This document shows, piece by piece, positions 25,954-35,619 of a stretch of DNA of 64,000 nt. Numbering within the stretch: the first letter of the stretch is position 1; each line of letters starts with the position of its first letter. Source of the stretch: Craterilacuibacter sinensis (GTDB lineage: Bacteria > Pseudomonadota > Gammaproteobacteria > Burkholderiales > Chromobacteriaceae); NCBI RefSeq assembly GCF_009831765.1, contig NZ_WSSB01000008.1, positions 103,552-167,551 on the forward strand, read 5' to 3'. Below the pieces are notes generated by a model. That model saw nothing but the letters and a program-made list of their open reading frames with translations. It did not search any database and was not told where the DNA came from. The position numbers and the translations under genes are program-made.

Positions 25954-26604
25954 TTAACGGCGCTTATTCGTTTTGGCCGGCTTGACCGGCTCGTCAAACA
26001 AAGTCTTGTCGTTTTCGGCGGCCGCCAGTGCCGCATCCATGCGTGCGCGCAAGCCCGTATAGAAGGCATATAGTGTCGCGATTGCCGGCGTGATCTGCCC
26101 CAGCAATTCTTCACGCTGCTCAACCACAGTACGCACAGCAGGATCGGGGTCGCGCTCCAGCGCCAGCATCATGATGGGCGCCAGCGCAGCACCGGCTTCG
26201 CTGTCATCGAAAGCCAGTTGCCAGTCGCCCGGCAGCAAGGCCATGCCGCGCTCGAAGCCTTCGGCCCAGTCATTTCCCGACACCTTGCCCTCGCCATCGG
26301 CCTCCAGCCACGGATGAAACTCTTCGCCAGCTTCCAGCGTACGCGCGATATCCAGCCAGTGTCCGCTGACCAGATGCATAAAGGCATCAAATGCCTTGGT
26401 GCTGGCAAACGAGGTTTCATCCTCAAATGCAGCGCCCAGAATCAGCGGCAAATACTCGGCCGGACGTATCACCTCGGGCCCGGCAATTAAGGCGGCGAAA
26501 AAGCCGTCCAGCGTCTCCAGACTCATCGCGCCTTGCGCGTGAAAGGCGGACAGGGTGGCGGACAGGCGTTCGTAATCGCTGTCGCTCAAGGCTTGATGGC
26601 TCAT
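25954..26604 (-). CDS. UPF0149 family protein (YgfB/YecA type)
   Basis: 216 residues starting MSHQALSDSDYERLSATL, with the family core MSLETLDGFFAALIAGPEVIRPAEYLPLILG, then a cluster of acidic residues and an all-helical C-terminal half. Function is unknown in general; one YgfB regulates antibiotic tolerance in Pseudomonas. The C-terminal SEC-C metal motif of YecA is missing. An in-frame ATG at 26637 would add 11 residues; the chosen start fits family alignments better. Confidence 0.8.
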   Translation of the reverse strand: MSHQALSDSDYERLSATLSAFHAQGAMSLETLDGFFAALIAGPEVIRPAEYLPLILGAAFEDETSFASTKAFDAFMHLVSGHWLDIARTLEAGEEFHPWLEADGEGKVSGNDWAEGFERGMALLPGDWQLAFDDSEAGAALAPIMMLALERDPDPAVRTVVEQREELLGQITPAIATLYAFYTGLRARMDAALAAAENDKTLFDEPVKPAKTNKRR

Positions 26605-26637
26605 GGTGGCGGGTCCGTAGCGGATGCAAAACGCCAT

Positions 26638-26900
26638 TATCCGCCATAGCCGAGCGCCCGGACAGGGCTGATGGCAATTCTCGTCAGGGTGACGCAGTCG
26701 CAGTCGGCTGCAAATTTAAAACCATATATATAAAAACATGCAAATAAAAAACCCTTGGCATAAAATATGCCCTCGCAAATAGCACCAGCTAGACAGGTAC
26801 AACTAAGCCGGCCATTTTCCTGGCATAACAGGCATCTGCCTGCCAATGGCAAACAACAAGCCCGGCCCCGATTGACCGCATACATAGCAAGCACAAGACC
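26638..26900. other. AT-rich intergenic region upstream of the PAS-chemoreceptor pair
   Basis: 263 bp. The segment 26715-26775 is unusually AT-rich for this genome and includes the sigma-54-like element listed separately. Nothing coding was seen. Confidence 0.5.
26755..26771 (+). promoter_or_regulatory. Candidate sigma-54 (-24/-12) promoter
   Basis: TTGGCATAAAATATGCC has GG and GC at the required 10-bp separation and matches TTGGCA of the -24 element, but the -12 part (ATGC for TTGC) is imperfect. It lies about 130 bp ahead of the PAS gene. Confidence 0.4.
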
Positions 26901-27455
26901 ATGAAACCCAGGATCACCCCTACCCAACAACAAGTCCGCTTTCAGGCAGACGAGTTGATCATCAGCAAAACCGATCTTTCCGGGCGCATCACCTACGTCA
27001 ACCGTGTCTTTATGCAAGTCTGCAACTATGCGGAAGACGCCCTGCTCGGGGTGCAGCACAATATCGTACGCCACCCCGACATGCCACGCGGCGTGTTCCG
27101 CCTGATGTGGGATACGCTCAAGTCGGGGCATGAGTTTTTCGGCATCGTCAAGAATATGACTGCGGATGGACACTATTACTGGGTATTTGCCAATATCACT
27201 ATCGACCAGCGCAATAAGCAGCCGGTCGGCTACTTCTCGGTGCGCCGTCAGGCACCACAAAATGCAATCGATGCCGTCAGCACGCTTTACCACAAGATGA
27301 ACGAAATCGAACAGACTGCGGGTGCAGCTAACGGTCCCGAGGCCTCCTTGCAATGGCTGCAGGCACAACTTCTGCAACAGGGCGTGACGTACGAAAAATT
27401 CGTGCTTGATTTGTACCGGCAGGCAACAAACCGCACGGGAGAGATGGCAATATGA
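26901..27455 (+). CDS. PAS-domain protein, aerotaxis (Aer/CetB-like) sensor
   Basis: 184 residues. Residues 10-125 form a PAS domain close to the N-terminal sensor of Aer ([51 protein letters not shown]). Aer PAS domains bind FAD and read redox state. No membrane segment or signalling domain is present; a 60-residue helical tail follows. Its stop overlaps the next gene's ATG (ATGA), so PAS sensor and chemoreceptor are made together, as in the bipartite CetA/CetB energy-taxis system of Campylobacter. FAD binding is inferred. Confidence 0.85.
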   Translation: MKPRITPTQQQVRFQADELIISKTDLSGRITYVNRVFMQVCNYAEDALLGVQHNIVRHPDMPRGVFRLMWDTLKSGHEFFGIVKNMTADGHYYWVFANITIDQRNKQPVGYFSVRRQAPQNAIDAVSTLYHKMNEIEQTAGAANGPEASLQWLQAQLLQQGVTYEKFVLDLYRQATNRTGEMAI

Positions 27456-28990
27456 GCAAGGATCTGGAACTACTGAGCGCGACCAGCAAGGCCAGCCGTC
27501 GCACGCTTTTTTTGGAACAGAAATTCATCCTGAGCTGCATCGTCTTTGTCTGCCTGGTGTGGATCGTGGCCGGCATCAGCATCTACCAGCGCGGCGCTGG
27601 CTTCTCCAACATCAGCGTACCGCTGATGGCCGTCGGCTTTGCCTGCTATGCCTACTGGCATCAGCGCCGCCCGCTGGCCGTACTGGCAGAAATCGAATAT
27701 GTGCTGCGTCTGGCCGCTCAGGGCGAGACCCATGTCCGACTCACCCGCACCAAGGGGCTAGGCGAAGTCGGCAAGGTCGCCTGGAGCCTGAATGATCTGC
27801 TGGACATTATCGAAGCGCACTCCAAAGACATCGCCACCTGCTTCGAGCGGGCGGGACAAGGCGACTACAGCCGCCCGGCACTCAGTTCAGGCTTGCCGGG
27901 CGAGTTCGCCCAGTCTATGGAAAACATCAATGTTGCCCTGCGCTCGATGCAGGAGGCCGCCGAATTTGATGCCAAGAACCGCCTCTCCAGCCAGCTGCAT
28001 GCCCTGAATACCGGCAATTTGCTACGCAACCTCAAAGGCAACCAGCAGGACTTGCTAAGGGCCACTCAGGAAATGGCCGGCATGCAGGGCATGGCCGAAC
28101 AGAACCTGGATGGCGCGCAGCGCAGCCGGCAGACAGTGGAAGAGCTCGACAGCGAATTCGAACAAATCACAGGCAATATGCAGACGCTTTCCGGTAGCGC
28201 CCGCCATCTGGGGGAAGCCAGCACCCGCATTGTCGATACGGTACGCATCATTACCGAGATCACCGAGCAGACCAATTTGCTGGCGCTGAATGCCGCGATC
28301 GAGGCGGCACGCGCCGGAGAGGTCGGCCGCGGCTTTGCCGTGGTGGCTGACGAAGTACGCAAGCTGGCCGACCGCACGCATGCAGCCACACTGGAAATCG
28401 GCAAGGTGATCAATAGCCTGCACCAGCGCGTTGAAACCATGGTGGCGCAAACGCTGGCGCTCGAAGCGCAAAGCAGCTCGGTCAGCCAGCGCGTTTCCGG
28501 CTTTCGCACCCAGTTCGAGCATGTAGCCGAGTCTGCACAGTCGACCATAGACAGTCTGGCCTGCGCCAAGGACATGACGTTCTCGTCACTGGTCAAGCTC
28601 GACCACATCATCTACATGCAGAACAGCTATATCGCACTTGAGCAAAATGGCGAAGGCAGCGAGGCTCAGGCCACCAATATCGGTCATACCCAGTGCCGTC
28701 TGGGCAACTGGTATTACGAGGGGGCAGGCAAGAGCGATTACAGCCACCTTCCTGGCTATCAGGCACTCGAGAAACCACACGCCCAGGTACATGGTGCCGT
28801 GCAACGCGCCATGCAGACGGTCAAGGGCGACTGGCTGCACGACGCCAAGGTACTCCAGCAGATCATCGCGCATATGCATGAAGCAGAAATAGGCAGCAAC
28901 CAGGTCATCGAACAGGTCGGGCGGATTTTCAATCGCCAGAAGCAGGCCCGTTCATCCGTGGACAAGCGCCCTGACGGCGTCCCCGCCTGA
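27452..28990 (+). CDS. Methyl-accepting chemotaxis protein with C-terminal CZB domain
   Basis: 512 residues. Two close hydrophobic segments (about 27-45 and 52-66) have almost no periplasmic loop. A HAMP-like linker follows, then the methyl-accepting signalling domain with hairpin tip [38 protein letters not shown]. The C-terminal 130 residues are a chemoreceptor zinc-binding domain ([37 protein letters not shown]) with the His/Cys ligands. With no external sensor it probably receives its signal from the PAS partner encoded just upstream. Confidence 0.9.
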   Translation: MSKDLELLSATSKASRRTLFLEQKFILSCIVFVCLVWIVAGISIYQRGAGFSNISVPLMAVGFACYAYWHQRRPLAVLAEIEYVLRLAAQGETHVRLTRTKGLGEVGKVAWSLNDLLDIIEAHSKDIATCFERAGQGDYSRPALSSGLPGEFAQSMENINVALRSMQEAAEFDAKNRLSSQLHALNTGNLLRNLKGNQQDLLRATQEMAGMQGMAEQNLDGAQRSRQTVEELDSEFEQITGNMQTLSGSARHLGEASTRIVDTVRIITEITEQTNLLALNAAIEAARAGEVGRGFAVVADEVRKLADRTHAATLEIGKVINSLHQRVETMVAQTLALEAQSSSVSQRVSGFRTQFEHVAESAQSTIDSLACAKDMTFSSLVKLDHIIYMQNSYIALEQNGEGSEAQATNIGHTQCRLGNWYYEGAGKSDYSHLPGYQALEKPHAQVHGAVQRAMQTVKGDWLHDAKVLQQIIAHMHEAEIGSNQVIEQVGRIFNRQKQARSSVDKRPDGVPA

Positions 28991-29045
28991 AGCGGATACG
29001 CCGGCCAAACCGGCGCGACATCTTAGGCAGAGCATGCGGACACAA

Positions 29046-29078
29046 AAACGCCCCTTTTCGCAAAGGGGCGTTTCTTTT
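29046..29078. terminator. Bidirectional terminator between chemoreceptor and rlmD
   Basis: 12-bp perfect stem AAACGCCCCTTT/AAAGGGGCGTTT, 4-base loop, T-rich tail on the plus strand and A-run upstream for the minus strand. Confidence 0.9.
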
Positions 29079-29112
29079 AAAGATGCCGGCTGACCCGTCC
29101 TGATGGACAGGC

Positions 29113-30702
29113 TCAGTCTTGTGCCGGTGCCTCGCCTGCCGCAGCAGCTTCGGCTTCGCGCCGTGCTTTTTCGGCAAAGTAATAGGCGCGGCGGGCTTCT
29201 TTGGCGGCCAGGCGTTCGGCGCGCTCGGCGGCCAGACGCGCATTCTCCGCCGCATTGAGCTCGGCCTCTATCGCTTCGCGCTCGGCGCGTGCCGCCATCG
29301 ATGCGGCCCTGGCGGCCTCGCGCTCGGCCGCTTCGGCCGCGGCCATCGCGGCCAGCTCTTCGCGGGTTTTACACGGGCCGGTTTTTTCAAACCAGGCCAC
29401 GCTTTCTACGTGCGCGGTATGCGGGAACATATTGATGATGCCGGCTGCCTTGAGCGTATAGCCCTTGGTATTGACCAGCACGCCGGCGTCACGCGCCAGC
29501 GTGGACGGGCTGCACGACACATAAACGATGCGCTTGGGCGCACTCTCGTCGGTCAGCGCCTGGCATAGCTGCACAGCGCCGTCGCGCGGCGGATCGATCA
29601 GCATCTTGTCGAAATGCCCCAGTGCGGCAAAGCTCTCTTCGGTCACATCGAACAAGTTAGCCATTTCATAGCTGACCTGCGTTTCCAGACCGTTATGCGT
29701 GGCATTTTCCACGGCACGCTTGACCAGCGCCTCGCTGCCTTCCATGCCATGCACGGTTGCGCCCGAACGCGCAATCGGCAAGGTGAAGTTGCCGATACCA
29801 CAGAACATATCGGCAATGCGCTCGCCCGGCTGCGCATCCAGCAGGCGCAAGGCACGGCTGACCATCACATTATTGATGCCCGGGTTGACCTGGGTAAACT
29901 CAGTCGGGTAGTACGGCATTTCAACGCCGAAATCGTCGAGGCGATAGCTCAGGCGCGGCGCATCCTTGGGATAGAGCGGATAGCAGGTTTCCGGCCCCTT
30001 GGGTTGCAGCCAGATCTGTAGCGGACGCGCGATGCCATGCGCATCGGCAAAGGCGGTAAACAGTGCCTCGTCGGCCGCGTTGATCGCGTCCATATTGCGG
30101 AACACCAGCACATCCACATCAACGCCGCCGGCGTATTCAATCTGCGGCATGCGGTCGCGTATCGACAGCTTGCCCACCAGCGTGCGCAGCGGTAGCAGCA
30201 AAGCGGAAATATGTGGCGGCAGCACATGGCACTCGGCCATATCGACGATAAAGCGCGAGCGTTTTTCATGGAAACCGATCAGCACCTCGCCCTTTTTCTC
30301 GACCCAGCGTGCCGACAGGCGGGCACGGTGACGGTAGCCCCAGCTCTGGCCGGCAATCGGTGTCAGCACGCGCTCGGGCGTCACTTTGCCGATGCGCGCC
30401 AGATTGTCTTCCAGCACGCGCTGCTTGATGGCAACCTGGGCGGTGAACTCCATATGCTGCATCGAGCAGCCACCGCATACCCCGAAGCTGGGGCAACGCG
30501 GTGTGGTGCGCATAAAGCTTTCTTTCAGCACGCGTACGGTTTCGGCATTCTCGTAACTGCTTTTGCTGCGGTAGCTGCGGTACTCGACGGTTTCATACGG
30601 CAAAGCACCATCGATAAACAGGGTCTTGCCATTTACATGGGCGACGCCGCGACCTTCATAGTCGAGCGACTCAATCTGGGCCAAGGCCGGGGTATCAGAC
30701 AT
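29113..30702 (-). CDS. rlmD: 23S rRNA (uracil-1939-C5)-methyltransferase RlmD with long charged tail
   Basis: 529 residues. A TRAM domain at the N-terminus, four-cysteine iron-sulfur site ([10 protein letters not shown] and later AECHVL), SAM-binding [13 protein letters not shown], and catalytic [12 protein letters not shown] identify RlmD (RumA family). After about residue 440 there is an extra tail of about 85 residues rich in Ala, Glu and Arg ([21 protein letters not shown]...), predicted as one long helix or coiled coil; usual RlmD proteins end before it. The ATG at 30702 is preferred to an upstream TTG. Confidence 0.93.
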   Translation of the reverse strand: MSDTPALAQIESLDYEGRGVAHVNGKTLFIDGALPYETVEYRSYRSKSSYENAETVRVLKESFMRTTPRCPSFGVCGGCSMQHMEFTAQVAIKQRVLEDNLARIGKVTPERVLTPIAGQSWGYRHRARLSARWVEKKGEVLIGFHEKRSRFIVDMAECHVLPPHISALLLPLRTLVGKLSIRDRMPQIEYAGGVDVDVLVFRNMDAINAADEALFTAFADAHGIARPLQIWLQPKGPETCYPLYPKDAPRLSYRLDDFGVEMPYYPTEFTQVNPGINNVMVSRALRLLDAQPGERIADMFCGIGNFTLPIARSGATVHGMEGSEALVKRAVENATHNGLETQVSYEMANLFDVTEESFAALGHFDKMLIDPPRDGAVQLCQALTDESAPKRIVYVSCSPSTLARDAGVLVNTKGYTLKAAGIINMFPHTAHVESVAWFEKTGPCKTREELAAMAAAEAAEREAARAASMAARAEREAIEAELNAAENARLAAERAERLAAKEARRAYYFAEKARREAEAAAAGEAPAQD

Positions 30703-30862
30703 TATTTTGGTAATCAAATCAAAGCGAAGGCGGCGATTTTCTCAGAAACACGCCACAAACGCACGCCCGCTATCCCTTAAGCAGCAAAGCTGGCCTCGCA
30801 AAGCAGCGCTTCTGCTAAAATCCGGAACTGTTCCCAGCCTAATTATTTGCCGAAGCCTAACC

Positions 30863-31771
30863 ATGAAACCACTGTCCGGCCTGTCTGCTTTTTTCCTGCT
30901 GCTATCGCTCTCGGCGACGGCTGCGGCCATTCCGCAGCCCGATGTGGCGATTCAGCCGAGCGGCACCCATGTGGTGATCAATCTGCCGCAGACACGCTTA
31001 TTCCTGTTTCAGGATGGCGAGCTAAAAGACAGCTTTCCGGTCGCCGTCGGCAAGATGCTGACGCGCACGCCGGTGGGCGAATATGCGGTGACCGGCATTT
31101 ACCGTAATCCGAGCTGGCACGTTCCCCGCTCCATCCAGGAAGAAATGCGCAAAAAAGGCAAGCCGGTCGAGACCGTGGTGCCGCCGGGGCCGGACAATCC
31201 GCTGGGGCCGGTATTTATCCGCTTCGGCGAAGCCAAACTGGGCTTAGGCATACACGGCACCAATGCGCCATCCAGCGTACCGGGGTTTCGCAGCCATGGT
31301 TGCGTACGCATGAAAAGCGAACAGGCACTGCAACTGTCCAATATCGTCCCCAAGGGGGCTGCGGTTTCGGTCACTTACCAGACCGTCCTGCTGTCGCAGG
31401 ATCAGGCCGGGGAATTGTGGCTGACCGCATTTCGCGACCGCTACCAGAACAAGAATGTCGCCATGCCGCAACTGGCCGATGCCCTGCTGCGCTGGCAGGA
31501 TGAGAACCAAGTGCCCGTGTTCGGTCAACGGGTCAATCAGGCGCTCAACGAGCGCAAGGGCAAGCCGCTCTGCCTGACCTGCAAAAAACCGGCCGAGGCA
31601 CGCATCAGCGGCACGCTTAGCGCCATACCCTGGCTATCCAATCAGGAACCGGCCCAGATCCAGCCCGAGCCAGCAGCAGAGCCTGTGATGGAGCCGGCAC
31701 CGGAAGATGCCTCCGGCGCCTGGCCGGCAGCCAAACGCAAAGCGGTACAACCGGCCACGCAACCGGGCTAA
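30863..31771 (+). CDS. L,D-transpeptidase (YkuD domain), secreted
   Basis: 302 residues with a signal peptide (MKPLSGLSAFFLLLSLSATAAA). The YkuD catalytic domain spans about 40-200 with IHGTNAPSSVPGF and the nucleophile motif SHGCVRM. The C-terminal 60 residues are Pro/Ala/Glu-rich and probably flexible. L,D-transpeptidases cross-link peptidoglycan or attach lipoproteins to it. Divergent from rlmD. The open frame continues upstream but this ATG gives the signal peptide. Confidence 0.9.
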   Translation: MKPLSGLSAFFLLLSLSATAAAIPQPDVAIQPSGTHVVINLPQTRLFLFQDGELKDSFPVAVGKMLTRTPVGEYAVTGIYRNPSWHVPRSIQEEMRKKGKPVETVVPPGPDNPLGPVFIRFGEAKLGLGIHGTNAPSSVPGFRSHGCVRMKSEQALQLSNIVPKGAAVSVTYQTVLLSQDQAGELWLTAFRDRYQNKNVAMPQLADALLRWQDENQVPVFGQRVNQALNERKGKPLCLTCKKPAEARISGTLSAIPWLSNQEPAQIQPEPAAEPVMEPAPEDASGAWPAAKRKAVQPATQPG

Positions 31772-31772
31772 A

Positions 31773-33209
31773 TCAAGGCGCGGGCGTTGCGGCAGCCTCG
31801 CAGGCAAGTGCGGCAAAACGCAAAAGTGCACGTTCGTAAGCCGGCGTCCACGGATAGCAGCACGACAGGCGTACACAGTTATTGAAACGCCCGCGCGCCG
31901 AATACAGCGCGCCCGGCGCGACAGTAATGCCCTCGGCCAGCGCGCGCTGAAATAGCGCCAGCGTATCCACGCCCTTGGGCAGTTCTACCCACAGCAAGCA
32001 GCCACCGGATGGCGAGGTCGCACGGGTACCAGCCGGAAAATGGCTGGCCACGGCCGCGCGCAGCTTTTCCATCTGCGCCATAAACTGGCGGCGGATAAAG
32101 CGCAGATGGTGGTCGAAGCCACCGCTTTCCAGATATTCCGCCAGCGCCTCCTCCAGCAAACGGGGCTGGCCCAGGGACCCCGCAATCTTGAGGCGCATCA
32201 CCTCGTGCAAGAAGCGCCCCGGCGCTATCCAGCCTATGCGAAAGCCCGGCGCCAGCGTCTTGCTGAAGCTGGAACACAGTAAGACCCAGCCTTCCTTGTC
32301 GCAGGATTTGACCGAATCCGGCGGCGCCGCACCGTAAAACAGGTCGGCATGCGGGGTGTCTTCGATGAGCGGAATACGGTACTCGCTAACCAGCGCCGCC
32401 AGACGCTGGCGCGCAGCCAAGGGCATGCTGGCGCCCAGCGGGTTCTGTACCGTAGGCTGCACCACCAAAGCCGACAGGCGCTTTTCCGACAGCAACAACT
32501 CCAGTGCATCCAGCGACAGGCCGCTTGCCGGATGGGTCGGAATTTCTATCACCGACAGACCCAGACTCTTGGCAAGCGGAATCAGGCCAAAGTAGGTCGG
32601 CGACTCCAGCCCCACGGTGTCGCCGGGTTTGCACACCGCATGCAGCGCCAGTTGCAGCGCCTCCGAACAACCATTGGTCACCACGATATCGTCCGGGCTT
32701 AATACACAGCCACTCCCCAGTGCCCGCTGGGCAATCTGGCGGCGCAGCCGCTCGGAGCCCGGCGGAAACGGGTAGTCGGTGGTCAGCTCGGGATGCTGGC
32801 GCACCAGCTTGCTGACGATCTGCTTAAGACGGGTGGTCGGATAAAAATCGCTGCCGCGCGGACTGGCCAGCGATAAATCGATCACATCGGTGCGGGTTTG
32901 CGCACTCATCACCAGCTCCAGCTGATCGGCCTCGCCCTGCTCGCCAGCATGGGTTTCGCTCTGGCGGCGCATCAGCGGCAAAGGCAGGCGCGCGACACCC
33001 TTGACGTAAAACCCCGACTGCGGCCGGGCCTCGATCAGGCCGCGATCCTCCAGTGCCCGGTAGGTCGCCAGTATGGTCGACGGACTGACCTTGTGAATGG
33101 CGCAAGCCTTGCGCACCGAGGGCAGGCGCTCACCGACCCTGACCGTGCCGTTTTCTATCAGCGCGCTCCACTCGCCCACCAAAGACATATACAGCGTTTC
33201 GCTACTCAT
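31773..33209 (-). CDS. MocR-type GntR regulator/aminotransferase fusion
   Basis: 478 residues: a GntR winged helix (residues about 5-75, SVRKACAIHKVSPSTILATYRALEDRGLIEARPQSGFYV) joined to a fold-type I aminotransferase domain with the PLP-lysine region CSSFSKTLAPGFRIGW. MocR proteins sense PLP or amino acids and usually control neighbouring genes. The ATG chosen follows GGGGCGGGA; ATGs 18-21 bp upstream are possible. It is divergent from a LysE exporter gene, with a perfect palindrome between them. Confidence 0.9.
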   Translation of the reverse strand: MSSETLYMSLVGEWSALIENGTVRVGERLPSVRKACAIHKVSPSTILATYRALEDRGLIEARPQSGFYVKGVARLPLPLMRRQSETHAGEQGEADQLELVMSAQTRTDVIDLSLASPRGSDFYPTTRLKQIVSKLVRQHPELTTDYPFPPGSERLRRQIAQRALGSGCVLSPDDIVVTNGCSEALQLALHAVCKPGDTVGLESPTYFGLIPLAKSLGLSVIEIPTHPASGLSLDALELLLSEKRLSALVVQPTVQNPLGASMPLAARQRLAALVSEYRIPLIEDTPHADLFYGAAPPDSVKSCDKEGWVLLCSSFSKTLAPGFRIGWIAPGRFLHEVMRLKIAGSLGQPRLLEEALAEYLESGGFDHHLRFIRRQFMAQMEKLRAAVASHFPAGTRATSPSGGCLLWVELPKGVDTLALFQRALAEGITVAPGALYSARGRFNNCVRLSCCYPWTPAYERALLRFAALACEAAATPAP

Positions 33210-33274
33210 TCCCGCCCCTTTATCCATCATCCCGGCCCCATCAGGGCCCAGGCAGCACAGTTCAGCCACAATCA

Positions 33275-33312
33275 GACCATAACAGTTGACCACAATGCAA
33301 ACTGTTATGGTC
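33275..33312. promoter_or_regulatory. 13-12-13 perfect inverted repeat, probable MocR operator
   Basis: Arms GACCATAACAGTT (33275-33287) and AACTGTTATGGTC (33300-33312) are exact complements, separated by 12 bp, in the divergent region between the MocR regulator and lysE-like gene. No other gene is nearby to explain it. Confidence 0.8.
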
Positions 33313-33397
33313 TCAATTCAACACTTCTGGATCTGTAATTACTTATTGGGCAACGCTAATATATCGCCAGAATTCAGCCTCTCTGACGGATACCGAT

Positions 33398-34036
33398 ATG
33401 AACTTCATCGCGCTGGTGACCTACCTCACCATCATGGCCATTACACCGGGCCCGAACAATCTGGCTCTGGCCTCCAGCGGCGTGAATTTCGGTCTGAAAC
33501 GCACCCTGCCGGCGCTCATGGGGATGGCACTGGGTCTGTCCAGCCAGGTTGCGATACTGGCACTGGCGCTAGGCAGCATGATGGCACTGATGGAGAGCAT
33601 CAAATTGTGGCTGGCGCTGGCCGGCTGCCTCTACCTGTTCTGGCTGTCCTGGCATATGGCGCATGCCGCCGAGCCCGGCGCCGACGGAAAAGCCAGCAAA
33701 GGCAAACCCATGGGCTTTGCCGGCGGTGTGCTTTTCAACTGGCTGAACCCCAAAGTATGGCTGATGGGCTTTAACGTCGCCATCGTGTTCCTGCCTGACA
33801 GCATGCCGGTGTGGCAGGCGGGCAGCCTGTTCTTTGTCGTGACTTTTATCATTACCCTGCCCTGCATCGCAGCCTGGGCCTGGGGCGGTGAATATATCCG
33901 CCGCTATCTGGATTCGCCGCGCCGCCTGCACCTGTTCAACTACAGCATGGGCGGCATGCTGGCCTGTACTGCGGCCTGGCTGCTGGTGGAAATGCTGCCG
34001 GCCGACACCATGGCACAGATGAGCGCCATGGTCTGA
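33398..34036 (+). CDS. LysE/RhtB family amino-acid exporter
   Basis: 212 residues, six predicted membrane helices, start MNFIALVTYLTIMAITPGPNNLALASSGVNFG with the family's TPGPN motif. Such proteins export amino acids or derivatives. The divergent MocR gene and the palindrome between them suggest amino-acid-dependent control. Followed by a strong terminator. Confidence 0.9.
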   Translation: MNFIALVTYLTIMAITPGPNNLALASSGVNFGLKRTLPALMGMALGLSSQVAILALALGSMMALMESIKLWLALAGCLYLFWLSWHMAHAAEPGADGKASKGKPMGFAGGVLFNWLNPKVWLMGFNVAIVFLPDSMPVWQAGSLFFVVTFIITLPCIAAWAWGGEYIRRYLDSPRRLHLFNYSMGGMLACTAAWLLVEMLPADTMAQMSAMV

Positions 34037-34075
34037 TTTTCCCCTATTCCTTTCCTAACCCCGAGTGGAATTTTC

Positions 34076-34110
34076 CCCGCAAACACCAATCGTGTTTGCG
34101 GGTTTTTTTT
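34076..34110 (+). terminator. Rho-independent terminator after the LysE-family gene
   Basis: 11-bp perfect stem CCCGCAAACAC/GTGTTTGCGGG, 5-base loop and eight T. Confidence 0.95.
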
Positions 34111-34160
34111 GCTGCAGCGTAAAATAGCCGGCTTACCTTCGAACCCGAGCCTGACCCATC

Positions 34161-35546
34161 ATGATACGTACCCGTTTCGCCCCCAGCCCGACCGGCTACC
34201 TGCATATAGGTGGCGTGCGCACGGCCCTGTTTTCCTGGGCATTTGCCAAAAAGCACGGCGGCACTTTCGTGCTGCGCATCGAAGACACCGATCTTGAGCG
34301 CTCGACGCCCGAATCGGTCAAAGCCATCCTTGACGGCATGCACTGGGTCGGCCTCGACTACGATGAAGGCCCGTTCTACCAGACCCACCGTTTCGAGCGT
34401 TACGAGGAAGTGATCCAGAAACTGCTGGCCAGCGGCCACGCCTACCACTGCTATATGAGCCGTGAAGAGCTGGATACCTTGCGCGCCGAGCAAGAAGAGC
34501 GCGGCGAGAAGCCACGTTACGATAGGCGCTGGCGCCCAGAGGCAGGCAAGGTATTGCCTGCGCCGCCGGCCGATGTCAAACCTGTGGTGCGTTTCAAGAC
34601 GCCACTGGATGGCGTGGTGGCCTGGGACGATGCGGTCAAGGGCCGTATCGAGTTTGCCAACGAAGAGCTGGATGATCTGATCATCGCCCGCCCCGATGGC
34701 AGCCCGACCTATAACTTCTGCGTGGTTGTCGATGACTGGGATATGCAGATCACCCATGTGATCCGTGGTGATGACCATGTGAACAACACGCCGCGCCAGA
34801 TCAACATCCTTAAAGCGCTGAATGCCCCGCTGCCTATCTACGGCCACCTGCCGATGATACTCAACGAAAACGGCCAGAAAATGTCCAAGCGCCGCGATGC
34901 GGTCAGCGTGGTCGATTACGCCGAGCGCGGCATCCTGCCCGAGGCCTTGCTCAACTATCTGGCGCGCCTGGGCTGGGGCCACGGTGACGACGAACTGTTC
35001 GATATGGCCCAGTTCGTCGAGTGGTTCACACTGGAAGCAGTCAGCCCGTCTGCCAGCCGTTTCAACCACGAGAAATTCATGTGGCTGAACGCGCAGCATA
35101 TCAAGCTGGCCGACAATACCCGTCTCGCGACACTGGTCGCGCCGCGCCTGGCCGCATCCGGCATCACACTCGAAGAAGGCCCTGCGCTCACCGAGGTGCT
35201 GGCACTGGTCAAAGAACGGGTACAGGATCTGAATACGCTGGCGGACGAGTGCCACTATTTCTACCAGAAGCTCACCCCAACGGATGCGGATGTAGAGAAG
35301 CATCTGTCGGGCGATACGCCGGCACGCATGGCACGCTTCGCGACCCGTCTTGCCGCCCTGAGCGAATGGAACGCCGCATCCATCCACGGCCTGTTCAAAC
35401 CGTTCTGCGCCGATGAAGGCATCAAAATGGGCCAGCTGGGCATGCCGCTACGCGTACTGGTATGCGGCACCGCGCAGACGCCATCGGTTGATGCGGTACT
35501 GGCCCTGATCGGCCGCGACGAAGTGCTGCGCCGCATGGCCGCCTGA
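34161..35546 (+). CDS. gltX: Glutamyl-tRNA synthetase
   Basis: 461-residue class I synthetase. FAPSPTGYLHIGG at residues 6-18 contains the HIGH-like motif, and QKMSKRRDA near residue 238 is the KMSKS motif. Anticodon-binding helical domains follow. Length and motifs fit discriminating or non-discriminating bacterial GluRS; which of the two cannot be told by eye. Monocistronic between two terminators. Confidence 0.97.
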   Translation: MIRTRFAPSPTGYLHIGGVRTALFSWAFAKKHGGTFVLRIEDTDLERSTPESVKAILDGMHWVGLDYDEGPFYQTHRFERYEEVIQKLLASGHAYHCYMSREELDTLRAEQEERGEKPRYDRRWRPEAGKVLPAPPADVKPVVRFKTPLDGVVAWDDAVKGRIEFANEELDDLIIARPDGSPTYNFCVVVDDWDMQITHVIRGDDHVNNTPRQINILKALNAPLPIYGHLPMILNENGQKMSKRRDAVSVVDYAERGILPEALLNYLARLGWGHGDDELFDMAQFVEWFTLEAVSPSASRFNHEKFMWLNAQHIKLADNTRLATLVAPRLAASGITLEEGPALTEVLALVKERVQDLNTLADECHYFYQKLTPTDADVEKHLSGDTPARMARFATRLAALSEWNAASIHGLFKPFCADEGIKMGQLGMPLRVLVCGTAQTPSVDAVLALIGRDEVLRRMAA

Positions 35547-35564
35547 GTCTGCCCCCCCCAAGCC

Positions 35565-35602
35565 AAAGCCGGCCGCTCCATCAGGAGCGGCCGGCTTTTT
35601 TT
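35565..35602. terminator. Terminator between convergent gltX and DUF1415 genes
   Basis: Stem AAAGCCGGCCGCTCC/GGAGCGGCCGGCTTT (15 bp perfect) with a 4-base loop and a run of seven T on the plus strand. Confidence 0.95.
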
Positions 35603-35619
35603 ATCAAACGACAACAAGC

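Noticed and set aside
34044-35387. 447-residue minus-strand open frame
   Set aside because: Antisense to gltX, whose motifs are clear.
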